From CAURNT01 sp963526495 (GTDB lineage Bacteria; Fusobacteriota; Fusobacteriia; Fusobacteriales; Leptotrichiaceae): DNA of 55,227 bases. The notes under the pieces are model-generated. The model was not told the origin of the DNA and did no database searches. It saw nothing but the letters and a program-made list of their open reading frames with translations. This document shows, in pieces, positions 1 to 7,781 of the stretch (within the stretch, counting starts at the first letter, position 1; every line of letters begins with the position of its first letter). The position numbers were made by a program, and so were the translations under genes. The DNA lies in contig CAURNT010000005.1 in the NCBI GenBank assembly GCA_963526495.1, positions 1 through 55,227 on the forward strand. Reading direction: 5' to 3'.

Positions 1-62
1 GCAGCTTCAGAATTTAAACAAAATAATACTAATCCTAACATTATTAATTTATTTTTTTCCAT
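1..62 (-). CDS. N-terminus of a secreted or surface protein, cut by the window edge
   Basis: Only the first 20 codons lie in the window. The ATG at 62-60 is preceded on the minus strand by GTGAGGTAATAATTG, a usable ribosome site. The visible peptide begins MEKNKLIMLGLVLFCLNSEA: a short charged start, a hydrophobic core and small residues near a possible signal-peptidase site. The gene is therefore probably exported, like the other signal-peptide genes in this window. A Cys in the core is not in a convincing lipobox. The family cannot be named from 20 residues. Its upstream region holds a poly-G promoter (described separately), which suggests a phase-variable surface product. Confidence 0.6.
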   Translation of the reverse strand, partial: MEKNKLIMLGLVLFCLNSEA

Positions 63-159
63 CAATTATTACCTCACTAATCATTATTTTTTAGATTATA
101 CAAAAAAATTTAATTTTTTATCTATAAAAATTATTTTATTACCATTTTTACTTATAACA

Positions 160-190
160 ATTTTAGCACCCCCCCCCCGACAGTTGTCAA
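160..190 (-). promoter_or_regulatory. Promoter with a 10-G tract in the -35/-10 spacer (candidate phase-variable promoter)
   Basis: On the minus strand a perfect -35 TTGACA (190-185) is followed by a 19-nt spacer and TAAAAT (165-160, 5/6 match). Ten of the spacer bases are an uninterrupted G run (C10 on the plus strand, 169-178). It drives toward the truncated signal-peptide gene about 100 nt downstream. Loss of two G would give the optimal 17-nt spacing. This is the architecture of slipped-strand phase-variable promoters such as neisserial porA. A second TATAAT without a clear -35 lies at 100-95. Phase variation itself is inferred, not shown. Confidence 0.65.
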
Positions 191-193
191 CGG

Positions 194-630
194 TTTTTTT
201 TATTTTATAATAAAAAAATATCAAATAAATATAACAATACATTAGTATAAATAAAAATGATTATGTCTTAAATTAAAAATATAGGTGTAATTGATGATTT
301 AATATTATTAAATTATAACGAATTAATTAAATGAATATAGTATTATTAATAGTTTAGTTTTAGGTAAAATTAATGAAAATAGTATTTCTCTACTTTCAAA
401 TAATATTTGTGAAACTATCTTAAAAGTATTTGTTTCTTCTTTATATTGAATTTATAATAATTAAATTCTTACATATACATACTGCTATTAATGATCCTAC
501 CGTTTAATAGTTGTTGCTTTCAGTAACTTTAAAAGGTTATTACAATATTACAAAACAAATGATTACAAATTTTAGTATCTCTTTATATACTTATGCCAAT
601 CAACATAAATAAAACCTAAATTCAAACAAA
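194..630. other. Long non-coding stretch, possibly with remnants of a decayed plus-strand gene
   Basis: No intact gene is visible between the poly-G promoter and the terminator at 633. Two adjacent plus-strand reading frames look weakly protein-like: codons 272-334 (ending NYNELIK, stop) and 333-449 (containing LVLGKINENSISLLS, stop), offset by one base. They could be the frameshifted remains of one gene, but the AT-rich sequence makes chance possible. Nothing else recognisable was seen. Confidence 0.25.
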
Positions 631-660
631 AAGGATTGACAAATTTAAAATCGTCAATCC
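626..660 (-). terminator. Rho-independent terminator of the YjbR-like gene
   Basis: Inverted repeat GGATTGAC (633-640) / GTCAATCC (653-660) with a 12-nt loop. Read on the minus strand it is followed by TTTTTGTTTG. The stem includes the stop codon of the gene ending at 654. Confidence 0.8.
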
Positions 661-1286
661 TTAATTAATTCATAGCTTTTATCTATTAATTTTTTCACTT
701 TTTCTAAATCATTATTATTAGTCAAAATAATAGAAATCCAATATTTTTTATTCATATGATAGGCTTTAAAAATATATTCATTATCAATTATATTATCTAC
801 ATCATCATTTTTTAAATTGATAACATCACATTTTCCAACTTTATTTAATCCCAATTTAGCGTACTCAATATTTACTATAATTCCAAACCATTTATTTTTA
901 TAATTTTTTATTGTAATATAATCAGAATGTTTTTTAAAAGGTCTTTCAAGTTTTGCACTATATTTATTACTTACATAATTAATAACATCATTTTTTAGTG
1001 TGTTTACAACAAAACAATTTAAATATATAGCATCAATTATATTTTCCACATTTTTATTTACCTCTGATAATATTTCGCCTTCAAAATTAGAGATATAAAA
1101 CGGAAGATACTTTTCATCAAATTCATCATATACATCTATTAAAAATGAATTATCTTCTATTCTAACAATAACTTCAAATTCATTATTCATTATATATTCT
1201 CTATATTCTAATTTATCATTAAATCCATATTTTATTAACCTATCATAATCAATTTTATAGTTTTCTTTAATTTTATATTTATTCAT
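654..1286 (-). CDS. MmcQ/YjbR-family protein with an N-terminal extension
   Basis: 210 residues. The C-terminal half (about 105-205) matches the YjbR/MmcQ fold: RPFKKHSDYITIKNYKNKW, then a VNIEYAKLGLNKVGKCDVINLK segment shape, and near the end the family signature AYHMNKKYWISIIL followed by a helix ending in SYELI. The first 100 residues are acidic and unassigned, as in longer YjbR proteins of low-GC anaerobes. The family is cytosolic with a CyaY-like or DNA-binding-like fold; its biochemical role is unsettled. The ribosome site is weak. A hairpin terminator overlaps the stop codon. It lies alone between surface-protein genes. Confidence 0.75.
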   Translation of the reverse strand: MNKYKIKENYKIDYDRLIKYGFNDKLEYREYIMNNEFEVIVRIEDNSFLIDVYDEFDEKYLPFYISNFEGEILSEVNKNVENIIDAIYLNCFVVNTLKNDVINYVSNKYSAKLERPFKKHSDYITIKNYKNKWFGIIVNIEYAKLGLNKVGKCDVINLKNDDVDNIIDNEYIFKAYHMNKKYWISIILTNNNDLEKVKKLIDKSYELIKD

Positions 1287-1292
1287 CTAATC

Positions 1293-1490
1293 TTATTTTA
1301 CACATCCTAATTTATTATTACCTAACCCTAATCTTGCATATCCAGTTTCAACCTTTTTATTTTCAATAGATACTACTGCTCCAGCTTCTAATCCAACTCC
1401 AACCTTACCATAAACCTTATCTGTAATTCCAAATGTAGAATATTGTTGTCCTTCAAGACCTGTTGTAATTAAATCACCCTTATTATACCT
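1293..1490 (-). pseudogene. Decayed, internally deleted copy of the small outer-membrane protein gene at 2866-3336
   Basis: The nucleotide sequence is nearly identical to two separate parts of the 2866-3336 gene. The C-terminal GYARLGLG segment is fused directly to the central part (NKG-LITTGLEGQQYSTFG through ENKKV). The fusion point is the 9-mer CATATCCAG (1337-1345). In the intact gene this 9-mer occurs twice, at 2895-2903 and 3099-3107, exactly 204 bp apart, so the deletion is a 68-codon in-frame recombination between direct repeats. The start codon and signal peptide are gone; homology stops near 1488 and a TAG lies upstream in frame. The C-terminus is replaced by NNKLGCVK. No product is expected. 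Confidence 0.85.
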
Positions 1491-1554
1491 AATAATTTCC
1501 TAAATTAAAATATTTATTTTTATAAAAAATTATTTGGCTTTCAATTTTTTATTA

Positions 1555-1593
1555 TATAAAAAGAGAATTTAAACTTTCATTCAAATTCTCTTT
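1555..1593 (-). terminator. Terminator of the pectate lyase gene
   Basis: Stem AAAGAGAATTT / AAATTCTCTTT (about 1560-1570 and 1583-1593), followed on the minus strand by TTTTTATATAAT, a few bases after the stop codon at 1600. Confidence 0.8.
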
Positions 1594-1599
1594 AATACA

Positions 1600-2829
1600 T
1601 TATTTAAAAATTCCTGCATTATTTGACACATTATCTTTAACATTATTTACATTATCCATTTTATTATATAAACTAGGTGCTTGTATATCTAAACTTTCAT
1701 AGTTTTTATATACATTTTCAATTTTACCATTTACCAAATTATTAATTAAAGTTATATACTTACCATTAAATACTTTAACAAATGATTCATATCCTTTATT
1801 TTCTAAATCTACAACATTATTTTCTGCATATATTTTTGAATTATATCCTACACCTAGAGAATATTTATAATCAGGATTTCTATTATCATTTTTATAATAA
1901 TTATTATATATATGTATTAAACCATATCTAACTCTAGGTCCCCTTTGAACTATGTTATAGAAATAGTTATGATGTAACGTAACCTTTAATTTACCATCAT
2001 CACTTTTTTTATTATCACTAGATCCTATCAACATAGTTTTATTATGATTTCTAAATATATTATATGATACCGTTATATTATCTGCACCATCTGTTATATC
2101 AACTAATCCATCATGTTGCTCATATTTTCTTCCAAAATATTTAATTTCTTCTGTTTTAGAATCTTCAAATATACAATGATCTATCCAAATATTATTTCCA
2201 CCTTTTATAGTTATACTATCATATTGAGAATTCCAGTTACCAGTTTTATCATCAAAAGGATCCCATTGTGGAAATAAATCTAATGGAGTTATGAAATGTA
2301 TATTTCTTATTATTATATTATTCGTAGAAATCCTAAAATTAACTCCAATTAATTTAACATTTTCAAGTCCTACTATAGTCGTATTACTTGGTATATCTAT
2401 AACTACATCCTTTTCTTGATTTTTAGAAGATTTTTTTCTTAATTCTTCTAAGTTTCCAGATATTTTATTTTTCCCCCAAGAATCAGGATTATATTCTTTC
2501 AAATAATCTTTCAAATTATATCCAGAAACTTCATAATTACTTACATCTAATTTATTTCCATTACTATCAATAGTAAAATCTATATCATTTTCTATAACTA
2601 TTATTTTTTCAACATTATTACCTATGCTTCCCAAAGCATTTAATAACTCTTTCTTAGTTTTAACTCTATAAATATTTTTACTATCTGCATTAGCTCCACC
2701 ACTAACTCCTCCATTTAAAGAAGCATATCCATCATTTTGTGGTAAGGTTTCTCTAATCAAATTATTATAGTCTACCGAAAAGCTAACAAAAGATAACATT
2801 AAAATTAGTAAGAATAAAATTTTTTTCAT
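1600..2829 (-). CDS. Secreted pectate lyase-like protein, polysaccharide lyase family 1
   Basis: 409 residues with a cleavable signal peptide (MKKILFLLILMLSFVSFS). A parallel beta-helix lyase of family PL1: WIDHC at 215-219, a DGLVDIT segment at 240-246 carrying candidate calcium-ligand aspartates, NHNKTMLIGSSD at 261-272 and RGPRVR at 296-301. The last supplies the catalytic-type arginine of the RxPxxR signature and the second arginine. These residues look intact, so the enzyme is probably active on an acidic polyuronide. The family cleaves polygalacturonate by beta-elimination with calcium; the substrate here is unknown. It is 36 bp downstream of the small outer-membrane gene, probably one transcript, and ends in its own terminator. 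A host glycan or plant-derived dietary polymer is possible. Confidence 0.85.
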   Translation of the reverse strand: MKKILFLLILMLSFVSFSVDYNNLIRETLPQNDGYASLNGGVSGGANADSKNIYRVKTKKELLNALGSIGNNVEKIIVIENDIDFTIDSNGNKLDVSNYEVSGYNLKDYLKEYNPDSWGKNKISGNLEELRKKSSKNQEKDVVIDIPSNTTIVGLENVKLIGVNFRISTNNIIIRNIHFITPLDLFPQWDPFDDKTGNWNSQYDSITIKGGNNIWIDHCIFEDSKTEEIKYFGRKYEQHDGLVDITDGADNITVSYNIFRNHNKTMLIGSSDNKKSDDGKLKVTLHHNYFYNIVQRGPRVRYGLIHIYNNYYKNDNRNPDYKYSLGVGYNSKIYAENNVVDLENKGYESFVKVFNGKYITLINNLVNGKIENVYKNYESLDIQAPSLYNKMDNVNNVKDNVSNNAGIFK

Positions 2830-2865
2830 TATATTTTACCTTTCTTTAACAACTATATTTTTATA

Positions 2866-3336
2866 TTAAAAACTATAACCTAACCCTAATCTTGCATATC
2901 CAGGGTATCCACCACCAATTTCTGCTGTAAACCCTTTATATTCTGTTCCTACATATGCTCTTCCTGTTATATCATATTTAATACTAAAAGTTTTTGCTTT
3001 ATAATGAAAACTAATTGGTAAACCTGCATTTACCCCTCCGTAAACATTTAAATCATCATTTACCTTATACCCAACTTCAATAGAACCCACAGGCCCTACA
3101 TATCCAGTATCAACCTTTTTATTTTCAATAGATACTACTGCGCCAGCTTCTAATCCAACTCCAACCTTACCATAAACCTTATCTGTAATTCCAAATGTAG
3201 AATATTGTTGTCCTTCAAGACCTGTTGTAATTAAATTACCCTTATTATATGTAACATGCCCTAATACTTTATATGGTTTAACTCCACCAAAAGCACTCAT
3301 TCCTAACAATGATATTAACAATAATAATTTTTTCAT
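2866..3336 (-). CDS. Small outer-membrane beta-barrel protein
   Basis: 156 residues: signal peptide MKKLLLLISLLGMSAFG, then alternating glycine/aromatic-rich beta strands, ending in LGLGYSF with a C-terminal phenylalanine typical of BAM-inserted barrels. Size suggests an eight-stranded barrel. Good ribosome site (AAAGGAG). Upstream there is TTTACA-N17-TAGTAT. It precedes the pectate lyase gene and may serve the same process, but no function can be assigned. A broken copy lies at 1293-1490. Confidence 0.7.
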   Translation of the reverse strand: MKKLLLLISLLGMSAFGGVKPYKVLGHVTYNKGNLITTGLEGQQYSTFGITDKVYGKVGVGLEAGAVVSIENKKVDTGYVGPVGSIEVGYKVNDDLNVYGGVNAGLPISFHYKAKTFSIKYDITGRAYVGTEYKGFTAEIGGGYPGYARLGLGYSF

Positions 3337-3449
3337 TTTAAATTCTCCTTTAATTGATATATTAATATACTATCACTTTTTTTTAACATTGTAAATATAG
3401 TTATAAGATTAATCTTTTATATCAAAATATTATTTAATATTTTTGTATA

Positions 3450-5090
3450 CTATTTCTTTAAATTTTGTTTTATAAACTCTCTTAACTCTTGATTTTCTTT
3501 TTCAAGTTTATCTAATCTTTTTTCAATATTAGAAGTATTATCAATATCACCAAATTGATAACTTAATCCTCCTCCGAATCCAACATTTAATTCATTATTA
3601 ACCGAACCACTTAATTTATATATTAAATTTTTATTATTAGTTCTACCTGAAAAACCTATAGCCAAAGAAATATTTTTACCATAATATCCATAAGCAGCCG
3701 AAATAGAATACTTATTATTCTCACTAACTTGTGGTAAATTAGAAATAGCTATTGAATTTGATATACCACTTATTGCCATTTTTGAATTTTTAGTATTTTC
3801 ATCAAATTTATTTTTAATACTTTCTGATAATCCTATATGCACTCCTTCATCATCAACTTTAGTATAAATTTCATTTTCTACACCTTTAATAATAAATTTA
3901 TTTTCAGATAATTTAATTTTAGCTTTAGTTTCATTATTACCCTCAACATTAAGTGTTATAGCTTTTAATTGAGAAACATTTACAGCATCTGTATCTTTAC
4001 TTCCACCTGCAACATTTATTATCTGTCTTGTTTCTCCTTTATCTTCATTTCCAACAGATACTGCACCCAAACTTGATGTATATTTACCTATAATATTCCA
4101 ATACTCTGAAGTTAAATTTTTAATTTTATCGATATTCTTATTTCCTTTTATATTTTTTAAATATATTTCAGTTTCTTTATCTTCAATTTCTTTATATTGT
4201 TCTTTTAATTTTTTATATTCATCTTTCAACGCATTAATTTCTTCTTCACTTTGTTTATCTCTTTCAGCCTCATATATTTCAGCTAATTTTTCATTAGCTT
4301 TTATTTTCATACTATCTCTATTATTTATTGTAAGAATATATTCATTATATTTTTCTTTATCTCCTTTTAAACTTTCTAATTCATTAAAAATTTCTTTAAC
4401 CCTTTCTTCTTTATTAACAAATTTAGCTATTACATCAGAATTTTTCAAATCTTTAAATTCTGAATCTAATATATATGCTGACTCTCTACTAGAACGTGTT
4501 GCTTTTGAATTATATCCTAACGCTACTCCAGTTCCCTCTGAAATCGCACTATTCCCTAAAGAAATTGAACCTACTCCACGAGCTTCACTATAAGAACCTA
4601 TAGCTTGAGCCGATGATTTAAAAGCTTTTGCAGCAAATCCCACAGCTATTGAGTCATATTGTTTTGCTTGTGAATATTGTCCTATGGCAAATGCTCTATC
4701 ATTTAAAACCTTATTACCCGTACCTATAGAAACTCCACCACCTAATACCGTATTTTCATTTCCTACAACAATTCCATCATTTGTTGTATTTTTCATTCCT
4801 AAAACAGTAGTTGAAGAAATATGAAACTCATCTAAATCATTAGTTTTTTTTAAATTATAGTAATAACTTTTAACAAAATTATTACTACCTACTACAGTAG
4901 TATCATATACCCCTATATTTTCAGATACTTCATTAGTTCCAATATTAATATAATCATTACCTGTATCATCTATTTTTGAAACTTTATTTTTTTCTTCTGA
5001 TTGTTTTGATGGTTTTATTGTGATATAATTACCCTCACTAAATGTTTGTATACTTAAAATTATACTAAATAAAATTAAAAATTTTCTCAT
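3450..5090 (-). CDS. YadA-like trimeric autotransporter adhesin
   Basis: About 546 residues. The start is the ATG at 5090: AGGAG lies 9 nt upstream of it, whereas the in-frame TTG at 5099 directly abuts the AGGAG. Order: signal peptide (MRKFLILFSIILSIQTFSEG); YadA-head repeats about 100-200 (AIGQYSQA, AVGFAAKA, AIGSYSEA, SLGNSA, ALGYNS); a charged coiled-coil stalk about 205-330; a neck (INVAGGSKDTDAVNVSQLK, about 358-376); and a YadA anchor barrel about 440-515. Unusually the barrel is followed by a 30-residue coiled coil (NIEKRLDKLEKENQELREF) instead of ending at the last strand. Trimeric adhesins of this type bind host matrix or mediate aggregation. Confidence 0.9.
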   Translation of the reverse strand: MRKFLILFSIILSIQTFSEGNYITIKPSKQSEEKNKVSKIDDTGNDYINIGTNEVSENIGVYDTTVVGSNNFVKSYYYNLKKTNDLDEFHISSTTVLGMKNTTNDGIVVGNENTVLGGGVSIGTGNKVLNDRAFAIGQYSQAKQYDSIAVGFAAKAFKSSAQAIGSYSEARGVGSISLGNSAISEGTGVALGYNSKATRSSRESAYILDSEFKDLKNSDVIAKFVNKEERVKEIFNELESLKGDKEKYNEYILTINNRDSMKIKANEKLAEIYEAERDKQSEEEINALKDEYKKLKEQYKEIEDKETEIYLKNIKGNKNIDKIKNLTSEYWNIIGKYTSSLGAVSVGNEDKGETRQIINVAGGSKDTDAVNVSQLKAITLNVEGNNETKAKIKLSENKFIIKGVENEIYTKVDDEGVHIGLSESIKNKFDENTKNSKMAISGISNSIAISNLPQVSENNKYSISAAYGYYGKNISLAIGFSGRTNNKNLIYKLSGSVNNELNVGFGGGLSYQFGDIDNTSNIEKRLDKLEKENQELREFIKQNLKK

Positions 5091-5171
5091 AATATACAAC
5101 TCCTTTCAATTTAATTATACCTCCCCATTATTAATAGTCAAGTGTTTAAATATAATATTAATTAATGATTA

Positions 5172-5220
5172 TTTAAAAAACAAATAGACTTTATACCTTT
5201 ATTTAAAGATATAAAGTCCA
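5172..5220 (-). terminator. Terminator of the nucleoside-to-DHAP operon
   Basis: Stem AGACTTTATA (5186-5195) / TATAAAGTCC (5210-5219) with a G-U closing pair. On the minus strand it is followed by ATTTGTTTTTT. It lies 30 bp after the alcohol dehydrogenase stop codon. Confidence 0.8.
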
Positions 5221-5250
5221 TTTTAAAAAGCAAATTTTATCTAGATATAT

Positions 5251-6417
5251 TTATAAAGCAATATTTAAAACTTCAATAATTTCTTTAGAATCAAGTCCTA
5301 TATAATGTCCTATTTTACAAGTATCATTTTTTGTAGCTCTTAATGCCATTTTTTCAAAATTAGAATCATCTATATTAAATTTTGAAAGTCTTGTTCTAAG
5401 GCCTAAATCTATATAAAACTTTTCTAAATTTTCTGCTAGTATTAAAGCCATTTCTTCTTTAGAATGATTTGCATAATCTATATTAAATAAACGATTTGCA
5501 AGTTGTGCTAATTTATTTGGTTTTCTTGTTGCTAAATATTTAGTATACGCAACTAAAACTACTGCCATTCCTTCTCCATGAGTTATACCATATTCTGCAC
5601 TAATTTCATGTTCTATTCTATGTGAAGCCCAATCAGCCATTCTTCCTGAATCTAATATATTATTATGTGCAAATATAGACATAAGGAAGACTTCACTTCT
5701 CGCATTTATATCACTTGGATTATTAATTAATCTATATGAATTAAGTATCAAAGCTTTTAAAAGTCCTTCTATCATATAATCTGTTGTATCAGTATATTCA
5801 ATATCACTATAATATCTTTCTATTAAATGAGTAGAAATATCACATAAGCCAACACTTGTTTGATATTTAGGTAAACTTAATGTATATTCAGGATTAATAA
5901 TTGCAAATTTAGGTATAATTAAATCTGTTTCTATTCCTAATTTAAATTCTCCATTTGAAACTATAGAGCAATTAGAAGTTTCAGAGCCACTTGAAGGTAT
6001 AGTAGAAATAACACCTATAGGTGTTGTTTTCTTTATTTCAAGTCCTTTTTCAAAAAAATTCCAAATATCTAAATCACTTTCTAATCCTACTGATATAGCT
6101 TTAGCACTATCTATTACTGAACCTCCACCTATAGCCAAAATTAAATCTATACATTTGTCTTTATTTTGTTTTATTAAATCTCTTATTAACTCTACTTTTG
6201 GATTAGGTAGGACAGAATTATTATATACATAAGTCACATTCAATTTATTACATACTTCTATAACTTTATCATATATACCTAAATCCTTAATAAAATCTCC
6301 ACTACTAAGAATTAATAAATTTTTAACATTATTTTCTTTCAATTCATTTTCTAACTTGTTTATAGAATCTAATCCAAATATTATTTTAGCACTATTTTGA
6401 TAATTAAAATCTAACAT
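5251..6417 (-). CDS. Iron-containing (group III) alcohol dehydrogenase
   Basis: 388 residues, close to the usual size of the butanol dehydrogenase/YqhD branch. The N-terminal NAD(P)-binding half has LAIGGGSVIDSAKAI (about 95-109) and IPSSGSETS. The metal-binding half has CDISTHLIE, SHRIEHE and GITHGEGMA, which supply the Asp and His ligands. It reduces a short aldehyde to an alcohol using NAD(P)H. It overlaps the DeoR gene by 14 bp as the last gene of the operon. Its natural substrate is inferred to be the aldehyde released by the class II aldolase (acetaldehyde, methylthioacetaldehyde or glycolaldehyde). Confidence 0.88.
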   Translation of the reverse strand: MLDFNYQNSAKIIFGLDSINKLENELKENNVKNLLILSSGDFIKDLGIYDKVIEVCNKLNVTYVYNNSVLPNPKVELIRDLIKQNKDKCIDLILAIGGGSVIDSAKAISVGLESDLDIWNFFEKGLEIKKTTPIGVISTIPSSGSETSNCSIVSNGEFKLGIETDLIIPKFAIINPEYTLSLPKYQTSVGLCDISTHLIERYYSDIEYTDTTDYMIEGLLKALILNSYRLINNPSDINARSEVFLMSIFAHNNILDSGRMADWASHRIEHEISAEYGITHGEGMAVVLVAYTKYLATRKPNKLAQLANRLFNIDYANHSKEEMALILAENLEKFYIDLGLRTRLSKFNIDDSNFEKMALRATKNDTCKIGHYIGLDSKEIIEVLNIAL

Positions 6418-7165
6418 TTATATTCTCCTTTTTTAAGAAGTCCTCCCATTTTTTACTAAGTTTCTTATCTGTAACTATTAAATCAACAGGCTCCATTTTT
6501 GAAAATACTATTGAATCATTATCATCAAACTTAGTATGATCAAGTAGTAAAACTTTTTTCTTAGAATGTTTTAACATTAAATCCCTTATTTTTAATTCTT
6601 CTAATTTATTATCACCAAATCCAAACTCCATATTTATAGAGGGATAACTTACAAAGGAGATATCTGCATGATAAGCAGATAAAGTTTCAGTTGCTAAATA
6701 ACCTACAAAAGATTTATTCTTTTTTCTAAAATTTCCTCCTATAAGTATAAACTTAACTGTTTCTGACATCTCACAAAGATTTGCTATTTGCAATGAATTA
6801 GTAATTATAGTAACTATAATTTTAGAATCAATAATTTTTTTTGCAAGTTCTATACATGTAGTACTAGAATCTAACATTATAGTATCTCTTTCTTTTATTA
6901 TATCTATAGCTTTATTAGCTATATATATTTTTTCATTTTTCAGTAATGTTTCACGTATATTCAATGAGAATCCATGATGATACTTATACTCTATATATGC
7001 CCCTCCATGTGTTCTAACAAGCTTTGATTCTTTTTCAAGTTCAATTAAATCTTTTCTTATAGTTTCTTCACTACAATCTAACTCTTTTGCAATAGTTGAT
7101 ATTGATAAACTTCCATTTATATCTAAATATTCAAGAATTTTATTTTGTCTTACTACCTTGATCAT
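6404..7165 (-). CDS. DeoR-family transcriptional regulator
   Basis: 253 residues. N-terminal winged helix with the DeoR signature (ILEYLDINGSLSISTIAKELDCSEETIRKDL, written here in outline) ending TIRKDLIELEKE and VRTHGGA. The C-terminal sugar-phosphate sensor domain (DeoRC) has the DSSTTCIELAKKI and TNSLQIA motifs. Members usually repress a sugar-phosphate operon and are released by a phosphorylated intermediate. Here the gene is embedded in the operon it probably controls, between aldolase and dehydrogenase. Candidate operators are the phased CCAAA repeats near 11001-11047. Effector candidates are the 1-phosphate sugar or DHAP. Confidence 0.88.
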   Translation of the reverse strand: MIKVVRQNKILEYLDINGSLSISTIAKELDCSEETIRKDLIELEKESKLVRTHGGAYIEYKYHHGFSLNIRETLLKNEKIYIANKAIDIIKERDTIMLDSSTTCIELAKKIIDSKIIVTIITNSLQIANLCEMSETVKFILIGGNFRKKNKSFVGYLATETLSAYHADISFVSYPSINMEFGFGDNKLEELKIRDLMLKHSKKKVLLLDHTKFDDNDSIVFSKMEPVDLIVTDKKLSKKWEDFLKKENINVRF

Positions 7166-7179
7166 TTACATACCTCTCT

Positions 7180-7767
7180 TTATTTTATAATAACTGGAGT
7201 ACCTGAAGTTTTGGCATAATAATAAATTTTTGCTGCATCTTCTACATATTCAGCTGCCATAAAGGCATCTTCAAGTGTTTCTCCACAACTTATTGTACCA
7301 TGATTTGCAAGTAAACACGAATTTCTATCTTCTAAATATGGTAAAATAACTTCACCTAATTCTTTGCTTCCTGCAGGTCTATAAGGTGCTACATGTAAAT
7401 CTCCACCTAAATATGGTCTCATTTCTATCAAAATTAAAGGTATATCTTCATGTGTAACAGCAAATGATGTAGCAAATGTTGAATGAGTATGAACAATTGC
7501 ATTATATTTTTTAAATCTTTCATAAACACAAACGTGCATTTGCCATTCAGAAGATGGTCTTAACCCTTTTATATACGGTTCTCCTTTTGAATTTATTTCA
7601 ACTATATCATGTTCTTGTATTTGATCGTATGCCATACTACTTGGTGTTATAAAAAAGCTATCTTCTTTATCAGGATTACGCATACTAATATTTCCACTCG
7701 TACCTGCCACAAGCCCAGTATTATACATTTTTCTTCCTGCTTCAACTATCATTTCTTTAACATTCAT
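7180..7767 (-). CDS. Class II aldolase (fuculose-phosphate aldolase-like), probable deoxyribulose- or methylthioribulose-1-phosphate aldolase
   Basis: 195 residues, a single AraD/FucA domain. Visible: GTSGNIS (phosphate binding), SSEWQMH with the catalytic glutamate, VHTHS with two zinc histidines, and ANHGTISCG with the third. In fuculose-phosphate aldolase these are the zinc and acid/base residues. The enzyme should cleave a ketose-1-phosphate into DHAP and a short aldehyde. It directly follows an MtnA-like isomerase and precedes DeoR. That favours 5-deoxyribulose-1-P, 5-methylthioribulose-1-P or ribulose-1-P as substrate over fuculose-1-P. MtnB dehydratase is an alternative, but the rest of the methionine salvage branch is absent here. 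Confidence 0.8.
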   Translation of the reverse strand: MNVKEMIVEAGRKMYNTGLVAGTSGNISMRNPDKEDSFFITPSSMAYDQIQEHDIVEINSKGEPYIKGLRPSSEWQMHVCVYERFKKYNAIVHTHSTFATSFAVTHEDIPLILIEMRPYLGGDLHVAPYRPAGSKELGEVILPYLEDRNSCLLANHGTISCGETLEDAFMAAEYVEDAAKIYYYAKTSGTPVIIK

Positions 7768-7781
7768 TTTTTATCTCCTTA

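Noticed and set aside
3410..3432. AAGATTAATCTT as terminator of the adhesin gene
   Set aside because: A loop-free palindrome without a usable T run.
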